NCBI RefSeq assembly: GCF_024713975.1 | Contig: NC_091113.1 | Coordinates: 15,016,501 to 15,080,500 of the forward strand | DNA: 64,000 nt | Reading direction: 5' to 3' | Source: Paralichthys olivaceus | Lineage: Eukaryota > Chordata > Actinopteri > Pleuronectiformes > Paralichthyidae | In this document: positions 23,347 to 35,443 of the stretch, piece after piece | Layout of the letters: every line of letters starts with the position of its first letter | Numbering within the stretch: the first letter of the stretch is position 1 | Made by a program: the position numbers and the translations under genes | Notes under the pieces: model-generated | The model's database searches: none | What the model was told of the DNA's origin: nothing | The model's input: only the letters and a program-made list of their open reading frames with translations

Positions 23347-23526
23347 GGAAAGAGAATGTGGAAGTGAAAAGTCATCTACCCTCTACTTTTTTTTATTTAT
23401 CTGGGGTTTATCCGGTGTTTACAACGAAAAATGTATGATTTCTATACTAAATTAATGACAAATCACTGGAGATATTATTTTTTATTGACAAAACAACAAT
23501 GGGAGGTAGAAACAGCTGTAAATCAA
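22806..23526. other. Short intergenic spacer between tRNA-iMet and mrpl58 3' end
   Basis: AT-rich and non-coding, with a (TA)n tract at 23319-23346. It should contain the 3'UTR of mrpl58 on the minus strand. No other feature was recognised. Confidence 0.6.
23319..23346. repeat. (TA)n microsatellite
   Basis: Fourteen uninterrupted TA units in the spacer downstream of mrpl58. Confidence 0.9.
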
Positions 23527-26094
23527 TCAGTCAAAACCCACTCGTCTGCTCTGCTTGACTGTTGAGTGAATCTTCTTCTGTTTGAGTCGCTCCTTGTTCC
23601 TCTTTTCTAACCTGCACGACATATATCTTGCATTAGACACATTGACTATCAAGATGAACAGAAAAGAAAACAATGTGCTCTGATACGAGGTCATACCTGG
23701 CTGCCCTCAGAGCTACGTCTTCCGCCGTTGGTTCGTGGGGTTTCTTGCTAGCTTCGGCGATAATGGCGGAAATCTTCTGTACGCAGTCTGAGAGGTTTCT
23801 GTGCTGACTCCTGCTCAGCTCTGAGGTCACCAGCAGCTCTCCGGCCTTATTGATGCGGTTTTGGTTCTGTGCCACAACGCAGAAAATGAGTATGTTTGCT
23901 CTCTATGGTTTCACAATGTACTGTAAAAAGGTACAAAAGTACAAACAGCAGCAAATACAGATGCCATTCCAATATAAACAGAACTTCTATGTGTACTGTT
24001 ACAGACTGAATATGTCATTCAAACATTCACAGTGTAGGTTGGAGAAGGTGTGTGAATCTCTAAACTAATGATTTCAGGCCTAATCCCAATAAAGATGGAC
24101 GAACCTCAAGACCAGACTTCCAGAGAATTCATTGATTATAAAATGTCATCCAGTCTTTATCTAAGTCATAAGTATAGATAAACACAATGTGGTGTGTAAC
24201 AACACACAATTATACTGTATTTTTTATATCCACCTGTGGAGGTGAAGGGGCGGAGAGAGCACCTTCACCTGCACCACAGAGGATCAATCAGCACAGGTGA
24301 GAGCTGTTAGCTGATTGATCCTCAGACTTTAAAAGGAGGCAGCAGAGCTGACCTCAGCCTACTACAAGAGACAGAACCAGGTTACAAGCATGCTTTTATT
24401 GATTGCCCTGATTACCTGATTCTGCCCAGCTGTCGGATCACCAGCTGAGCCACTCCTCCCTGTTGTCCAGCAGTTGGCGCCCTAACCATACCCCACCGCC
24501 ACACCACCGTTTACACAAATGTCAGTGATGGACACTTTCCTGAGGCCACAACATTTAAAAACAAACCTTTTCAAAGATTTTCTGTCGAACGTCCTCTTGG
24601 ATCCAGTCTGCTGTTTTCACGTGGAATCGAACCTCAGCTTTTGTGCTGACTGTAGATTGAGATGACATCACACAGGACATGTCAAACATACACGTACACA
24701 ATGACAGTGTGCATGACAGAACACATCGAAGGTCCAAGGCCTTGTAGACAGTGTCAGGACTCATATGTCGTTTTGGCTGTTGATATTATTATCCATTATT
24801 TCAATCAACAAAGTCAAACATTTGAACCTTTGTTGACATGTTGACCACCAGGACCACTGCTTCTGCTGTAAGACACGGTCAGACGCTCTACAAGCAAGAA
24901 GGAGAATAAAAGCACGGTTTAAAAAAAGAATAAAGTTACTTAATTGTTCTGTTTTAGTACAAATATATTTGTATTTACCCACTGGAATGTGCACTGGAGT
25001 GTCCTGAGAAAGAAAAATGAATAAATAAAAATCTATTGCCATACTGTACATAAAGGATTTAAGTCTTATAAAATTTTATGATTTTATTTGATCATCAAGG
25101 GGAAAACACATATTCATCCAAATCCAGTATGTATAAATTGCAGTTGTTTTCACTCCTGCATTATATGTGTCTCAAGGACCCTGTGGAACGATGTGGTGAT
25201 GTTGTGAGTCAATGTATCACTGCTAATAAAAAAAATGCATATGGTTTAACCACAGTGTTCCAGTGTGATTTGTTTACCTGAATGAGGTTAAGACCTGGGT
25301 TAAATACAGTTCACGAGCAATACTCTGTATCAGTCTGCGGACCACTGGTGGTCCGTGAGCGACCCCTGGTGGTCCCAGAGGTGACAAGTAACATATCATG
25401 TTTTAAAATTTTAAATGTCAGCGTTTTTATTTCAGTGTTTCTCAAACTGCCTGCGACATATATGTGTTGTTTTCAATATCAAATGAACTAGCATGTAAAA
25501 TCAAAACATATGTTTTGTGGGATTGTCTGACTTGAGCAGTGCAGTAGACCGGTTTGCGACACCGCAACCGTTTTACGTCAAAATAAGTGTGACCCTGGCG
25601 TAACTTCGGGATAGTGCCTGTGCAAAGCATGGATGTATGGTGCAAAGCATGGATGTATGGTGCAAAGCATGGATGCATGGTGCAAAGCTTCAGATGAAAA
25701 TTCTGACACGACTGGAAAAGCCGTCGAGTCCCAGGATGATGGTTTAACGCCAGCGACGTCGTCAAACTCGACATGAACGTGAAAAATGGTCTGGAAATGT
25801 TTGAGAAACACTGCTCTATATCAATGACATTCCAGGTCATAGACGGCTCCGTAAAGGTTTTTATATTAAACAAACTGAGAGTTGAACGTTAAACAGATGA
25901 TCGTTATAGCAAAGTAACGACATGTCACTAACCTGTGTTTCGTCTGAGTCTCGGCTCCCAAACCGAACACTCGTCTGTATCGTTTTGTTTTTGTCTCCTG
26001 ATAGAACCGTGTTAGGTTTCATCTGCCTGGGAAACACGTTTGTTCCTGCGACGCGACAAAGCAAATAACACTGTCGCACTATGGGCGCCGCCAT
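23527..26094 (-). CDS. mrpl58: Mitochondrial peptidyl-tRNA hydrolase Mrpl58 (Ict1)
   Basis: A codon-independent release factor-like hydrolase built into the large mitoribosomal subunit, which frees peptides from stalled mitoribosomes. Minus-strand exons are 26094-25933, 25003-24979, 24887-24828, 24649-24567, 23866-23697 and 23611-23527. All have GT-AG borders and the frame closes to 194 residues (human 206). Residues 1-30 are basic and hydrophobic, as a mitochondrial presequence would be. The catalytic GGQ is at residues 76-78 within [15 protein letters not shown]. Next come [15 protein letters not shown] and a basic C-terminus ([18 protein letters not shown]) of the type that occupies the mRNA channel. 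Exon 2 is only 25 nt. The gene converges on cdr2l, matching the human neighbour pair CDR2L-MRPL58. Confidence 0.96.
24240..24530 (+). mobile_element. LTR-like fragment in mrpl58 intron 4
   Basis: On the plus strand, opposite to mrpl58, the block has a 14-bp perfect inverted repeat (24279-24292 with 24310-24323) and a TATA-like TTTAAAAGGAGG. It ends in CAGTTGGCGCCCTAACC, which resembles the TGGCGCC primer-binding start next to the 5' LTR of many retroelements. No flanking coding region or second LTR was found. A solo or truncated LTR is the best guess; another non-coding repeat cannot be excluded. Confidence 0.4.
25619..25690. repeat. 20-bp tandem repeat, 3.5 copies, in mrpl58 intron 1
   Basis: Unit TGCAAAGCATGGATGTATGG repeats at 25621, 25641 and 25661, with one substitution in the third copy, then a half unit. 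It lies in the first intron of mrpl58. Confidence 0.93.
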
Positions 26095-26112
26095 GTTGGT
26101 GTGACGTCATTC
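26090..26112 (-). promoter_or_regulatory. mrpl58: CRE and YY1-like motifs at the mrpl58 start codon
   Basis: A full palindromic CRE, TGACGTCA, lies at 26102-26109, only 8 bp upstream of the mrpl58 ATG. The start codon sits in CAACATGGCGGC, close to the YY1 consensus AAnATGGCGGC. Such elements at the first codons are typical of housekeeping promoters, including mitochondrial ribosomal protein genes. Function is inferred from motif identity and position. Confidence 0.5.
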
Positions 26113-26299
26113 TAACGCAGGCCAATGAAGAACTCTGTACTAACGACACTGTCCGCGTGAACATCTCTCCTTTCGTTAAATCTTTTACAACAATTGTATT
26201 TGAATTTGTTCTGAAGTATCGATGTGGTAAAAGGTCCAAGATAAAAATGTCAAAACTTTACTAAGTGTTCACTGTGGTGGAAAACAAGGTGGAAGAATT

Positions 26300-26670
26300 A
26301 GAATAAGAATTAAAATGCCTTTATTGTCGGAGCAGGGGTGTACAATGAAATTATAGTGCCACTCCTTCACAGTGCAAACATATAGTATGTAGCTGTATTG
26401 CACAGTGGATGGGTGGGTATTGCACATGAATGAGTAATGCACAGCAGTGATTATTGCACAGTATATGATTAATACATATGTATTGTACAGTGGCTGGGGA
26501 TAAAGTCTGTGAGTCAGACTGTAAATCAGTGCCTGTTAGAGTTCAGGGTGGTTGTGGCTTTGGAGACAAAACTGTTTTTGAGTCTGTTTGTCTTGGCTTT
26601 GATGCATCTGTAGCGCCTGGCCATAGGGCAGCAGGTCAAACAGTTCAAAGCCAGGATGTGAACTGTCTTT
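26300..26670 (+). repeat. Interspersed repeat fragment
   Basis: Landmarks are ATGCCTTTATTGTC, repeated TATTGCACAG-type units, GAGTCTGTTTGTCTTGGC, TTGATGCATCTGTAGCGCC and GGCCAGGATGTGAACTGTC-like sequence. They match a dispersed fish repeat that I recall but cannot classify. Short overlapping frames on both strands are remnants or chance. Confidence 0.55.
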
Positions 26671-26915
26671 GGTGAAATACCCATTCGAGATAAATAGTAA
26701 AATACAATACCACCAAAATGAAAATAACACAATGAGCTATAAAGCATCATTAAATTCAGCAGTAGTCTTTATTGGCTGCTTTATTCTATATATACATGGA
26801 GTACCTGTAGGACAGTGCAGTGCTTGTTTTTATACATTTTACCTTGTAGATGAAAATATTTAACTGTAACTCTCGATCCCACATCATGATTCTAATGTGA
26901 AGCTGTCAAAAAGTC

Positions 26916-26987
26916 AGGTTCCACCGAGATTTGAACTCGGATCGCTGGATTCAGAGTCCAGAGTGCTAACCATTACACCATGGAACC
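26916..26987 (-). tRNA. tRNA-Gln (anticodon CTG)
   Basis: Reading the minus strand from 26987, a 72-nt cloverleaf has acceptor stem GGTTCCA/TGGAACC and a D arm around GTGTAATGGTTAGCAC. The anticodon arm CTGGA-CTCTGAA-TCCAG carries anticodon CTG, and the T arm has GAGTTCGAATCTC. The discriminator is T. A TTTTT terminator (plus strand AAAAA at 26908-26912) follows directly. No intron. The gene lies in the mrpl58-daglb divergent spacer. Confidence 0.97.
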
Positions 26988-27820
26988 GCTGTGCACACGT
27001 GTGTACCTGAAAACAATTATAAAGGATCTAGATGAATTCAAACAAATAAATACATTTGATAATAATAATAATAATATTTTAATAATCCACTTCTGATCGC
27101 CTGATCCTAACCCGCTACGAGCAGGGACTATTGTTACGTGCCCGTAGCGGAACGAAAAAAACGGAACTGTCATCGGACGGTCTCTGTTGCAATCGGGTCT
27201 CCCCAGCGGTCAGACACTTGGTTTCTGAGGAAAACAAAACAAACCAGCGCCTCTATTTAACCATCGGATTGTATTTAAACATCAATAACTAGCAGGTACC
27301 GTTCGTTAAGAAGCCAGGCGTCGGTATAGAAACAGATAAACAACAGTAGCCTTTGTCGAACGGGATTAACGATCATTTTCTCAGAATAGCTTGAGAGTAT
27401 TTTTAGCGAGAAAGCTAAACGTTACGAGATAGTCACGCGACGGCATACATTCTGCTAGCTGTCGTTATCTAACCCACATTATCCAGCATTAGTCAAACTA
27501 ACTATTTGTTGACAGATCGTGGACATCTTAGACTCTGACACACACAAAGAAATAGGCAACGTTGGCGGAAACACGCCCGTCTTCTTCTTAACCCTATCTT
27601 GTAGATTACACTGCAGCCAGGAGTCACCTGAGGTTTATTGAGCAACAAAGTAGAACGTGACAAACGTAGCTGCGGCTCGTAAAGTGTAGCTCCAGCTCCT
27701 ACGGCTGTGAAGTCATGTATGACGCGAGCTGCCCATTGCTCAACAGCGTTCTGCTCAGCTTGTAGCGGTGGAGAGGTTTGGTTTCCATCACTGGGAGATT
27801 TCGGCTCGTTTAGCTGCAAC

Positions 27821-30800
27821 ATGCCTGGGATGGTGGTGTTCGGTCGGCGGTGGGGGATCGCCAGTGACGACCTTGTCTTCCCCGGCTGCTTTGAAATATT
27901 CGTCCGCGTGCTTTGGTAGGTTGCTTAACCTCTTACGCGATGTTACAGCAGCAGTCCTACTTATAGGTTTAATAATGATGATGAAACTCATTGACTGACC
28001 TGTTGTCTTCATCTGCTGCTGCCTCTCCTCAGGTGGATTGGCACTGTGGTCCTCTACACCTACCACAGGGGCCACTTCGAATGTAATGGGAAAGGAGTCC
28101 TGCACACCTACCTGGTGGGACTGCTGGTTGTGCTCGGGCTCATCATCCTGTCATTATGGGCTATTGTCTATGTCAGTGCCCAAGGTAAATCAATTGTCTT
28201 CTACATTACGTCTTGTGAGCATAATGTTTAAAGGTGGTTAGACCTCAGTAATCCGTACTTTCACTTTATTTCGCCCACAGCATCAATAGTGTCCAAACTT
28301 GTTTAATCTGGGTTATGCAATCGAGGAAATTTGCAACCCAGTTCCTCTTTTACTACCTTGGAGAAAGTGGTGGGAGACGATTGCTCAAAGTTCACTATTT
28401 TGTTACGGACACACACTTGCACAAAATGTACAAGAGTGCCATTTGTCATATTTATGCAGCTGTAAACTTAAATGAAGGAAAGATCGAGTTCAGGTCAGTT
28501 GTTGTATAATAATATGTATATGTAAGTTATTGCATATTTTCCAGAGGTGAGTAAACAAACAGTTGTAGGTATCAGATATTGTTGGACGTTTTTTTAATTT
28601 TTGATGTATTGATTGTACCGTGTTACTTTCATGAGGCAGCTCCTTGTTGACTTAAGCCTTGATTCTGATTGGTGTTCTAACAGCACATCGATAAAATGAA
28701 TTTCAAGCAGTAATTTACACTGACGTCCTTTGCAACGTCACAATCTTCAGCTGCACTACAGCACACAAAACAGCCATCTGTCAGTGGTGCGAAGCACTTT
28801 GTTTCAGTGATATCTATGATCATTTCCCAGGAACCATCACAAACCCTGGCCTGCGCCGCTCTATCCCTGCCCTGGTGTACCTGCGAGCTCTGCTCTACAT
28901 TCCTGAGCTGGTGTGGGCATGTCTGGGAGCCGTTTGGGTTTCTGACGATAGCAAAGGCTGCGATCTTGCCACAGTGGGTTCTGTCATCGCAGCAGTGATT
29001 GCCAGGTGGGTTGTGATGCCATATTCGCATTTTAGAATTAGAAACAAGTGTGTGTGTGTTTTGAGACATCATCTTCCTTTCTTCATCACAACAGCTGGAT
29101 CATCCTGCTCTTTACGGTGGTTGGCGTGGTGTTTGTGTTTGACCCCCTGGGTAACCCCCGTCCTCAGCCCCCTGCCATGGAACCTCTGGGTGTACGAGAC
29201 ATGGAGAGCACCGAGGGCACCCAGTTCTTCTCCACAGCTCGCTCCATCGCCACCAAGGTGTGGGAGAACAGGCTGCGGCTCCTGTGCTGTTGTCTGCCGC
29301 AGGATGAAAGCAACCGAGCGGCGTTCTCCAGCATCTCCCAGCTCTTGAGCGGATTCTTCTCGGTAAGAGCTATCTTCACTTTTTAGGATGCAGCCTTTGA
29401 TAATATTGATCTACAAATTCCAGAAATCTCAATCTGCCTATTCCATGCATATTCCAAGAACCGTTCATGTAACCGGTTTCACACTTTACATTTGTATTGT
29501 TAAGGGCCCAAAGAGGCGTAGTATTGAATTTAGTGCCATTTGAACATGTGATACGTTAAATATTAATAAACTTTAAAAAAAAATGTGACCAGCGCTCTGT
29601 AGCACTGGAGGCCGGGACTCATGAATGTAAGTTTTTTATCACGACTACAGCACATTAACAACAACAGCAGTGACAACCGATTCTCCAATTCAGGGTTCTA
29701 CATGCTGAGATGAGTTTAACCGAACTTTGACAAAATAGGTGAACAGCTAAGGTGGTGCAGCTTCAGGGTTCTGTGGACTAAGTCCTGCAGCCGGTCTGTT
29801 CTCTCCATGGCTCAATTACTGCAGGTCACTTTAACACTTTCAGAAAGAAATCTGCAACCAGCATCACTGCCAAACAAACAGCTCATTCCAAACAGGCAGG
29901 TTTCCAACAGGCACTGCACTAGTAATATATAATACACAGAGAAAGACGAAATCAAATTGCATCGTTTGAATTGTAAAGTAACTGATAATGCCACAAAACT
30001 CATTATAATATGCTTTCTCTGTGTTTATTTGTGTGTGTGTGTGTGACAGGACACAGATCTGGTCCCCAGTGACATAGCAGCTGGTTTGGCTCTGCTGCAC
30101 CAGGAGCAGGATAAAATGGAGCAAAGCAGGGACCCAGACGAAATAGTGCCTCACAGTCCATCCTCTCCCATTGTAAGTACCAGAGCCCGTCAGTCATGTA
30201 GCTGCACTAGACATCTGACCTGGCATCAGTTCCTACTGTAACTTGTCTTTTATTGTTTTGAAGGGAGAAGACTTGGAGACAGAGTTGGAGAAAGCAGCTC
30301 ACTGTATGCAGTTTGCTGCAGCAGCCTATGGCTGGCCGCTGTACATTTTCTCCAACCCCCTCACTGGGCCCTGCAAACTCAGTGGAGACTGGTAAGATGA
30401 ACTCTTTCTGTCTGTGAGAGGAGCTGCCAGGTTAGATTAGTTAAACCCGCTTCATAATAATAATCTTATAGATAATGTTCATGTGACAGCAGATCATTTG
30501 GCAACTAAGTTCATTTCAGAGCCACAGACAAAAAAAACGTTTAAACTTTTTACACTCAATGCAACTTTTGCACATTAAATGTTGAACAGCCCAAGAATGA
30601 AATCATTCATTAAGTAAATTGTTATTACAGTTTATCTTTTTGTGTACTTTTTTCACATTTCAAATAGCTGTACACAGCAACAGAGGTGCATCATTGTTGA
30701 TCTCTTATTTTTCTCTTGTAGCCAGAGATAAAGGTTACTAAAGTCTCAGGATGGTAACTCACATGTGTGTATGTGCGTTACAGCTGTAGGAGTCATGCAG

Positions 30801-33800
30801 CTGAGTATGACATCGTAGGAGGAGACCACCTTGGCTGTCACTTCTCCTCCATCCTGCAGAGCACTGGTTTGCAGTACAGAGACTTCATCTATGTCAGCTT
30901 TCACAACCAGGTAGGAATACTTCTCTGTGTTTTAATTGTAGACGTCACTGCCCCTCTGCCAGTGTCAGTTCACCTCAAACTGTGTGCTCATAGTCTGTTA
31001 ATCATCTAAACAAGCAGGTTTTTTGTTTTCAGATCTATGAGATCCCCTTTTTCGTGGCCCTGGATCACAAGCGAGAGGCCGTTCTGGTGGCCGTCAGAGG
31101 AACACTGTCACTGCGGGTGAGTTGGAACTAGATGATAGCTTTATGTTAGCTTTGTGTTGTTAGAACACAAACTGGGTTCTGTCATGTGAGCTTGTGAGAG
31201 GGGGATGTAGATAATTTTCCTTTCTGAGTAATGACATCTGCCCTTTCATGTAACTGAGGTACATTTGTAATGCAAATGTTGTCCTCCCGTTTCCTCTTAA
31301 AGTTCTGTATCACATCCCTGTTTGTTAGATGACAGAGTAGTGTCTAAGTAGAGTGATAAATATAGGTGCCATTTGGTCGACATCTCCTTCAGAAATAAAA
31401 TACAGAGAGGGAAGTGAGAGTGGGTAAGTGAGGCCACATGTGAGTAGTGCATGATCAAACCTCAAAACTCTGAAGGTAAAAGGTTATTGTGTTTGACAAC
31501 AGAGGATTTCATTCATTCAGTACCAAACTTTTGTGTCTCTCCCTGAAAATGGAAAAAAAAAAGCCTAACCCCTGATACAGGCGGATGTTTCAGTCAGCGG
31601 TTCAAACGGTGTGTGTGAGAGAGAGACATCTGAGGGACAGGAGAGGATAGGGGACGTCTCAGAATGGCAGACATGTAGTGGATTAGGGGTTTAGTTTCAG
31701 AAAAGATCAGATTTCCATTCATGAACAGTTGCATGTAGCAGAGGGCCGCCCATCTTTCATGAGAAGGTTTCTAACCTTTTTAAATATTTATAAATGTCAT
31801 GATGGAGAGACGTCCGAAACAGCTGACTCTATAAGCATGGGCCCTGTGAGGTCCAGGACAGTTTGAAACACTAGGTGGCGTTATGAGCCATCTGTAACCC
31901 ATAAATGAAATTCTTTTATAAATTTGTTAGGAAATGTGATTTTAAAATCAGCATCAATGTGTTTCTTCAAAGAACAGTCATATAATTTAGTTTAACTGCA
32001 GTGCCACATTCCCAGTGCATTGTGTATCTCGGTGTGTATGTCCTGCAGGACGTCCTGACAGACCTGTCTGCTGAATGTGAGAACTTGCCTATAGAAGGAG
32101 TGATGGGAGCCTGCTATGCTCACAAGGTAAATGCCCATTTCTTTGGTGACAGTCCTCATGTCTTAATGTGTAACGTGTTCCTGTAGAGAGTAATGCTGCT
32201 GTCCCCCCTGACTAACACAGGGCATGTGCCAGGCAGCCAGTTACATCTACAAGAAGCTGGTCAACGATGGCATCCTGAACCAGGCGTTTTCTGTCGCACC
32301 GGTAAGAAGTGACGCTGAGCTGCATTTCAGCCATAGAGGGCGTCGTTATGTTTTATTTCAGTTGGACCCCTGCTGGCAGATCCTATTTGGAGGAATGAGA
32401 TGTTAAGATTTAAGTTTTGTTTGTTATATGCAGTTAACACAGGGTCAACAGTACAATTAAAGGTGTTGGACAAGAAGAAACCAGTCAGCTCAGCAATGCA
32501 AAAGTTAAATCAAAATAAAAGAAACTTGCAAGGTAGATAGAGCTTAATATAAAAAAAGTCAAATACAATACAGAACTAAAAGTATAACCATTCGAAGGTG
32601 CAGACATTCGTTGCAAATTAAGTAAAATGATAATGACCATTGTCTTGTCTAATTTCAAACTGAACTGTATTTTCTGTGTGCAAAGGCTTATTATTAAATT
32701 ATGATATTTGCAGTTTATTGTCAAGAGCATCAGATTTGCGGAGAAAATCACTTGTGAATAATCTTCTGAATAACTATGCTGTGTGTTTGCTTGTTCTTGT
32801 GTTTGCAGGAGTATAAACTGGTCATCACTGGTCACAGTCTGGGCGCTGGCACAGCTTCACTGCTCGCCATACTCCTGCGCAATTCTTTCCCCACCCTGCA
32901 GTGCTACGCATTTTCTCCACCAGGGGGACTCCTGAGGTAAGGAGGAGAGAAGCTGTAGACAGCGGGGAGAGTAAAGTCTTCAGCTGGGTCTTATTTTACA
33001 TAAAATTAGCCAAAAAGAACCCTAATAAAAATATAATATATGAATAAGATTTTATCAATTAACAAATAGCTGACAGACCTGGACAGCAAAATTTGATGTA
33101 AAAGGTGATAGGGATTAATCTTTTTTAGAATGGATTAGAATTCCTTTGATGGTCATTGCAGTACATCAACAGTTATACCAATAAGTATTTATAGAATAAT
33201 AAACTATAATAAGAAATTAAGAAATATACTGAATGATATGTACAGGTGTAACTTATGAAAACTGTAAGAAAGTTTATTCTAACAGTATTTGATATTTGAA
33301 GTACCAGACGTGGTATTTGATCGGTACATAGATTCTTGCAGTATCAGAAGTATTTCAGATCAGTATCAGAACATCTGTATTTGGAATTAATAGATGCATA
33401 ACTATTGTTAACAAATGTACTTGTTGTACTCTCCCTCCAATGTTTTCTTTTGTGTATTTTGTGCAGTAAAGCCTTAACTGATTACTCAAAGGACTTTGTG
33501 GTGTCTGTCGTGTTGGGAAAGGATCTGGTTCCCAGGTAACACCGATGCCTTTCATTCCTCATATACTTCTTAGTTATTCCATCGTGTTGAAAATGAATCA
33601 CGAGCAAACATTGTGTGATACCTGCCAGTTTCTTGAAGCAGGTTATGTTGAAATTGTGCATTATTTAAGGTCAATTCGTATTAGCAGCACTGCAAACTCT
33701 TGTCTCCCAAAAAAGGCCAATATGAATGTGCTGTGGTGCACAGACTATTATAGACTGTCTTGTGATGGAGATTCTATATTTGGCTCTGCCCTGTTATTAC

Positions 33801-35443
33801 AGAAGGAGAGTATGACTCGCATGTTCCTTTTTTTTCTGTGCTGTATTTGCCCTTTGCACCCTCTATGTAATAATCCAGCTGTTCTCTTTATTTTTGTACA
33901 GACTCAGCATTCCGAACATGGAGGATCTGAAGAGAAGGATTCTTAAAATAGTTTCAAACTGCAATAAACCCAAAGTAATAACCGTTCAATGCAGAGTCAT
34001 ATATTCTTCTCACAACAGTAAACAAAGTTTCTCCGAACTTCATTATTCATCTTTTTTTCCTGTCTGCGTCTCAGTACCGCATCCTGCTACAGGGATGTTG
34101 GTATGAGCTGTTCGGAGGAGACCCGGATGATTTCCCCACGGAGATGGAAAACAGGAGGGAGGAGGAGCTCAGCCAGCCGCTGATGGGGGAGGAGTCACTG
34201 ATGATTCGCCACTCATCATCCTATCAGAGCCTCGCCTCAGATGACTCGCCTGCCCACAAGGCGGTTAATTTACCCCTGTTCCCACCTGGACGCATTCTGC
34301 ACATCACAGAGGACGGGCCGTCAAGGAGGTGTGTCAAACGATTAAATAGAAATTCATAATTTTCAGGCTTAGATGAGTTTTGCTTTGCTCCTCCTACTTT
34401 AGCAGTGCTGAGGCCGAGATGCGCAATGTGGCTCCTGCAAAATAGTGTCACACATGAGGATGTGAGCATTGTCATTAAAATGGTAACTTCAGACATGTAC
34501 TGAAAGAGTCAAGCAGGCAGGCCAACCTTACTGCATAATCGGAACCTTTGTCAAAAAGTGGAGGAGCACGCCTCATGAAATTCATTTCCTAATGACCCTA
34601 AAAGAATGTTTTTTGGAGTGTTGGTTGAAGAAAACAAGACGTTTGAAAACGACCTCTTGGATTGGACATTTTTCACAAATTGTCCAAATGAAATGAACCA
34701 ATTTAAGATAGAGTTGGTAATCCTGTTAGCTCTAGCAGGCTACACTTCAAAACAAATGCAACCGTCCATCCCACCCCCTCCCCGTGGCCATCTCGTCAAA
34801 ACTCCGCCCCCAAAACACATGAATGTTTACTTACAGAAAACTGCTAAAAGCTGACTCTTCTATTAGGACCAAAATAAATTCATGTTTGTGTTTATTACAG
34901 TTTATAGAGTGTATTTATTGATGGCTATCTGGACGTGAAGAGGATTTCAACAAATGAAATAAAGTGGAAATAAATTACCCACCCTACCTTGAATCCAAAA
35001 TTGGCAGATTAATCAACAGTAAGAAATAATTGTACAGTTGCTTTATTGTGCAACAGACACTTCAACCACAACTTCATGTATTTCATCTCTTTCAGATGAA
35101 TCTGCAGAAACTGTGACCAGTTACATGTGTTTGCAGATGCTGACAGTCAATCAACAATGCGATATTTAAATACAGTACAAACTGAAATCAAGATGTGTAT
35201 CAGCATCTGACGTCTGTGCATTTTTCTTTCTCTGTCTCTGTCTTCAGATCCTGTTTTTCCCAGGCCAGGTACCGCGCCGAGTGGTCCAATGAAATGGCTT
35301 TCAGGAGCATTCTGATCAGCCCCAGGATGCTTTCGGATCACATGCCTGACGCTGTGCTTCGAGCGCTCAACAGTCTGACCAGAGATAGGCCCTTCTCCCT
35401 CTGCCCGTCGTCTCTCAGCATCAGCCAGCACAACACTATCTGA
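27821..35443 (+). CDS. daglb: sn-1-specific diacylglycerol lipase beta
   Basis: Hydrolyses diacylglycerol to 2-arachidonoylglycerol, the main endocannabinoid precursor of eicosanoids, at cell membranes. Fifteen exons: 27821-27915, 28033-28184, 28831-29005, 29095-29362, 30050-30172, 30264-30391, 30784-30910, 31033-31116, 32049-32126, 32221-32301, 32809-32936, 33467-33535, 33902-33974, 34075-34328 and 35248-35443. The frame closes at 676 residues (human DAGLB 672). Four hydrophobic helices fill residues about 20-160, followed by a Cys-rich LLCCCLP segment and the alpha/beta-hydrolase fold. The nucleophile elbow is GHSLG with Ser447, Asp499 lies in GKDLVPR and His643 in SDHMPD. All fit the family triad with a four-residue offset from human. 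The N-terminus [11 protein letters not shown] and the absence of a long C-tail separate it from DAGLA. Confidence 0.97.

Larger units (their letters stand above)
26095..27820. other. Divergent intergenic spacer mrpl58 / daglb
   Basis: The two genes point away from each other across 1.7 kb, with promoter-like sequence at both ends, a repeat at 26300-26670 and a minus-strand tRNA-Gln near the middle. The 27100-27820 part is richer in CpG and should hold the daglb promoter and 5'UTR. No further gene was recognised. Confidence 0.65.
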
